NCBI RefSeq assembly: GCF_009498455.1 | Contig: NZ_CP045644.1 | Location: forward strand, 5,211,001-5,275,000 | Direction of reading: 5' to 3' | DNA from: Variovorax paradoxus | GTDB lineage: Bacteria > Pseudomonadota > Gammaproteobacteria > Burkholderiales > Burkholderiaceae_C | DNA length: 64,000 nucleotides | Part shown: positions 59,801 to 64,000 of the stretch, piece by piece | How positions within the stretch are numbered: position 1 is the stretch's first letter | How the letters are laid out: each line of letters starts with the position of its first letter | The notes under the pieces: model-generated | What the model was told of the DNA's origin: nothing | Databases searched by the model: none | What the model saw: the letters and a program-made list of their open reading frames with translations, nothing else | Program-made: the position numbers and the translations under genes

Positions 59801-60336
59801 ACCTGAACGAAGCCATCGGCACGCTCGAAGACGCCATTCGCAAGATCGACGCCGAAACACGCGACCTGCTCGGCGGCACCTTCAAGATCGTCAACGAGCA
59901 CTTCAGCCGCATGTTCCCCGAGCTGTTCGGCGGCGGAAATGCGCGCCTCGTGATGACCGGCGACGAAATCCTCGATGCCGGCGTGCAGGTGCTCGCGCAG
60001 CCGCCCGGCAAGAAGAACCAGACCATCCACCTGCTCTCGGGCGGCGAGAAGGCGCTCACAGCCATTGCGCTTGTGTTCGCCATCTTCCAACTCAACCCGG
60101 CGCCTTTCTGTCTGCTGGACGAAGTGGACGCGCCGCTGGACGACGCCAACACCGAACGCTACGCCAAACTCGTGACCGCCATGAGCCGTGAAACCCAGTT
60201 CCTCTTCATCAGCCACAACAAGATCGCCATGGAAATGGCCGAACAGCTGATCGGCGTGACGATGCAGGAGCAGGGCGTGTCGCGCATCGTTGCGGTCGAC
60301 ATGGAGTCGGCGGCCTCGATGGTCGAAGCGGCATAA
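56821..60336 (+). CDS. smc: Chromosome segregation ATPase SMC
   Basis: 1171 residues from GTG 56821. Head: Walker A GPNGCGKSN near residues 31-39 in the stretch after LKSFAEPTNFLLPGQLVG. Coiled coils run from about 170 to 500 and 670 to 1010, around a hinge domain at about 505-650. The C-terminal signature is LLSGGEKALTAIALVF and Walker B is FCLLDEVDAPLDDAN. It organises the chromosome with ScpA/ScpB, which are not encoded here. zipA follows after 11 bases. Confidence 0.97.
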   Translation: MRLNSIKLSGFKSFAEPTNFLLPGQLVGVVGPNGCGKSNIMDAVRWVLGESRASELRGESMQDVIFNGTTTRKQASRSSVELVFDNADHRAGGQWNQFTEIAVRRVLTRDGTSSYYINNQPVRRRDVQDVFLGTGLGPRAYAIIGQGTISRIIESKPEELRLFLEEAAGVSKYKERRRETENRLGDTRENLTRVEDILRELNANLEKLEKQAEVAARYNALQGDATKKQHQLWFLKRGESDADQAKIKADSEKAINDLESRTADLRRIESELETVRQAHYGAGDLVNQAQGKLYEASAEVGRLEGEIRFVVEGRQRVEQRLVQLREQMGQWGRRREEAEAEIETLAGAGVDAEEQAILLAAQLEEHDARLPDLEEAVQRAQNEANTQRATVSQVQQQIQVLAADQRNIEDQSRQLTLRSERLRADQNALAAPDEDRLTEMQEQLAAAQEAASESDARLQELQEAVPQLDEDRRAKQQAVNTEGARHAEFSARLEALRALQEKVKTDGKLAPWLAKHGLDGLQGLWSRIHIEQGWESALEAALRERLGALEVSRLDMVRAFGNDAPPAKLAFYSPPAAGVPQGAGALPKLSSLLRLNDAGQQALLNDWLHGCFTAETFEEALAQRATLQPGEVIYVRSGHAVSSHSVNFYAPDSEQAGLLARQQEMENLERQLKAQTLINEEARTALVRAEAAYGDAAQRLVAARREAAETQSRAHELQVETLRMTQLAEQTRARSQQLAADLGEVDAQLEELQEKRIAAEGRFEELDMQLADSQERHAQLDERVIEAGRALTASREQHRSLERQAQEATFSQRTLEARRGELNRSIETAAQQIVALTDEDERARAELSRLSDAAAQAGLQDALSLKLERETALGAARSQYDDLTLKLRASDERRLQLERELDPLRQRITEFQLKEQAARLGVEQYQQLLDDAGADLEAVAQSIETEKVRLTGLQSEIDRLNREVVALGAVNLAALDELAIASERKIFLDAQSADLNEAIGTLEDAIRKIDAETRDLLGGTFKIVNEHFSRMFPELFGGGNARLVMTGDEILDAGVQVLAQPPGKKNQTIHLLSGGEKALTAIALVFAIFQLNPAPFCLLDEVDAPLDDANTERYAKLVTAMSRETQFLFISHNKIAMEMAEQLIGVTMQEQGVSRIVAVDMESAASMVEAA

Positions 60337-60347
60337 GGCAGGCGCGC

Positions 60348-63577
<3,230 letters not shown>

Positions 63578-63590
63578 AGCGGGCGGCGGC

Positions 63591-63643
63591 GTTGACTGTG
63601 GCCCTTACCGGCCGTTACGCGACTTCACATCCGCGCAGTCAAC
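63591..63643. repeat. Inverted repeat downstream of ligA
   Basis: GTTGACTG (63591-63598) pairs perfectly with CAGTCAAC (63636-63643) across 37 bases that hold a GGCC/GGCC dyad. No U-run follows, so it is a poor terminator. It could be an operator for the lipoprotein gene starting at 63697. Confidence 0.4.
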
Positions 63644-63696
63644 AGGGTCTACAAGCGGGCGTTGAACGATTACAGAAGGCCGACAAGGAGTCCCTC

Positions 63697-64000
63697 ATGC
63701 AAAAAATTCGTGTTCTCGCGACCAGCCTCGCACTCGGCGGCATCGCGCTGCTGGGCGGCTGCGTGGCCGTTCCTGGCGATCCGTATTACTCCGGCGGCTA
63801 TTCCGATCCGTACTACTCCGATCCTGGTCCCGTTGTGGTGCCGGCGCCGGTCTACATCCAGGGTGGCGGCTACTACGACAACCGTCGCCCGTACTACGAC
63901 CGCCGTCCCTACTATGGCCGACCCGGCTATCCCGCGGTGCGTCCCAGCTATCCAGCCGTGCGGCCGACCTATCCATCCGGCCGTCCGCCGGTTCAGATGC
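63697..64000 (+). CDS. Tyrosine/proline-rich lipoprotein, 3'-truncated by the window edge
   Basis: ATG 63697 has AAGGAG at 63685-63690, 6 bases upstream. A lipoprotein signal (VLATSLALGGIALLGGC, Cys about residue 21) is followed by low-complexity sequence: DPYYSGGYSDPYYSDPG, then RRPYYDRRPYYGRPGYP and PAVRPSYPAVRPTYP repeats. About 101 codons are visible with no stop. The Tyr-Pro-Arg repeats suggest an exposed, disordered surface lipoprotein. The function is unknown. Confidence 0.8.
   Translation, partial: MQKIRVLATSLALGGIALLGGCVAVPGDPYYSGGYSDPYYSDPGPVVVPAPVYIQGGGYYDNRRPYYDRRPYYGRPGYPAVRPSYPAVRPTYPSGRPPVQM

Noticed and set aside
56782..60216. 1144-codon frame antisense to smc
   Set aside because: Shadow of the regular heptad codons of the SMC coiled coil; it has no start signals and no domain.

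Overview
The window reads as chromosomal DNA of a high-GC betaproteobacterium, most likely a Comamonadaceae member close to Variovorax. The grounds are the strong GC3 bias, the nusA-infB-rbfA-truB block followed by typA, a smpB / ratA-rnfH divergent pair, a Bug-type (TctC) binding protein, and short GC-rich palindromic repeats between genes. The genus is an inference; no rRNA gene is present to confirm it. I saw no tRNA, rRNA, CRISPR array, insertion sequence or prophage. No stretch longer than about 300 bases lacks a gene.

Layout. 1-7.4 kb: translation genes (nusA partial, infB, rbfA, truB, typA). 7.4-17.8 kb: a DMT permease, small envelope proteins, an ECF sigma/anti-sigma pair, smpB, ratA-rnfH, then guaB and guaA with a Phd/PIN toxin-antitoxin module lodged between them, ended by a strong bidirectional terminator and an outer-membrane barrel gene. 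17.9-24.6 kb: a 2'-5' RNA ligase-like gene, then a LysR regulator divergent from a three-component ring-hydroxylating oxygenase operon with the NagAa-G-H-Ab (salicylate 5-hydroxylase) order. That operon also carries a PchB-like chorismate mutase, a Bug protein and a Rid-family protein.

24.6-39.75 kb: thirteen genes on the minus strand, many overlapping by 4 nt. They appear to form one nucleobase uptake and catabolism locus: a URC1-type GTP cyclohydrolase II paralogue, a URC4-type DUF1688 protein, uracil phosphoribosyltransferase, a BMP/nucleoside ABC importer (binding protein, double ATPase, two permeases) and a cytosine-deaminase-like amidohydrolase. Inserted in the importer genes is a coupled trio: a lipoprotein fusing a NodB deacetylase, a caspase fold, an EF-hand-like loop and TPRs; a lipoprotein nucleosidase; and an alpha/beta hydrolase. 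I consider this the most unusual part of the window.

39.8-43.6 kb: two small envelope proteins, a second ECF sigma with an NrsF-like anti-sigma, and a HerA-like ATPase. 43.7-53.2 kb: a ten-gene overlapping operon resembling an aryl-polyene / fatty-acyl lipid cluster (ACP, ligase-dehydratase fusion, acyltransferase, LolA-like, MMPL exporter, deacetylase, methyltransferase, hotdog dehydratase, FabG) but with no ketosynthase in the window. It ends in a 184-nt nested stem-loop whose G-U pairs fit a plus-strand RNA. 53.5-56.7 kb: a ParA-like ATPase, a HipBA module and a lipoprotein. 56.8-64 kb: smc, zipA, ligA and the start of a tyrosine-rich lipoprotein.
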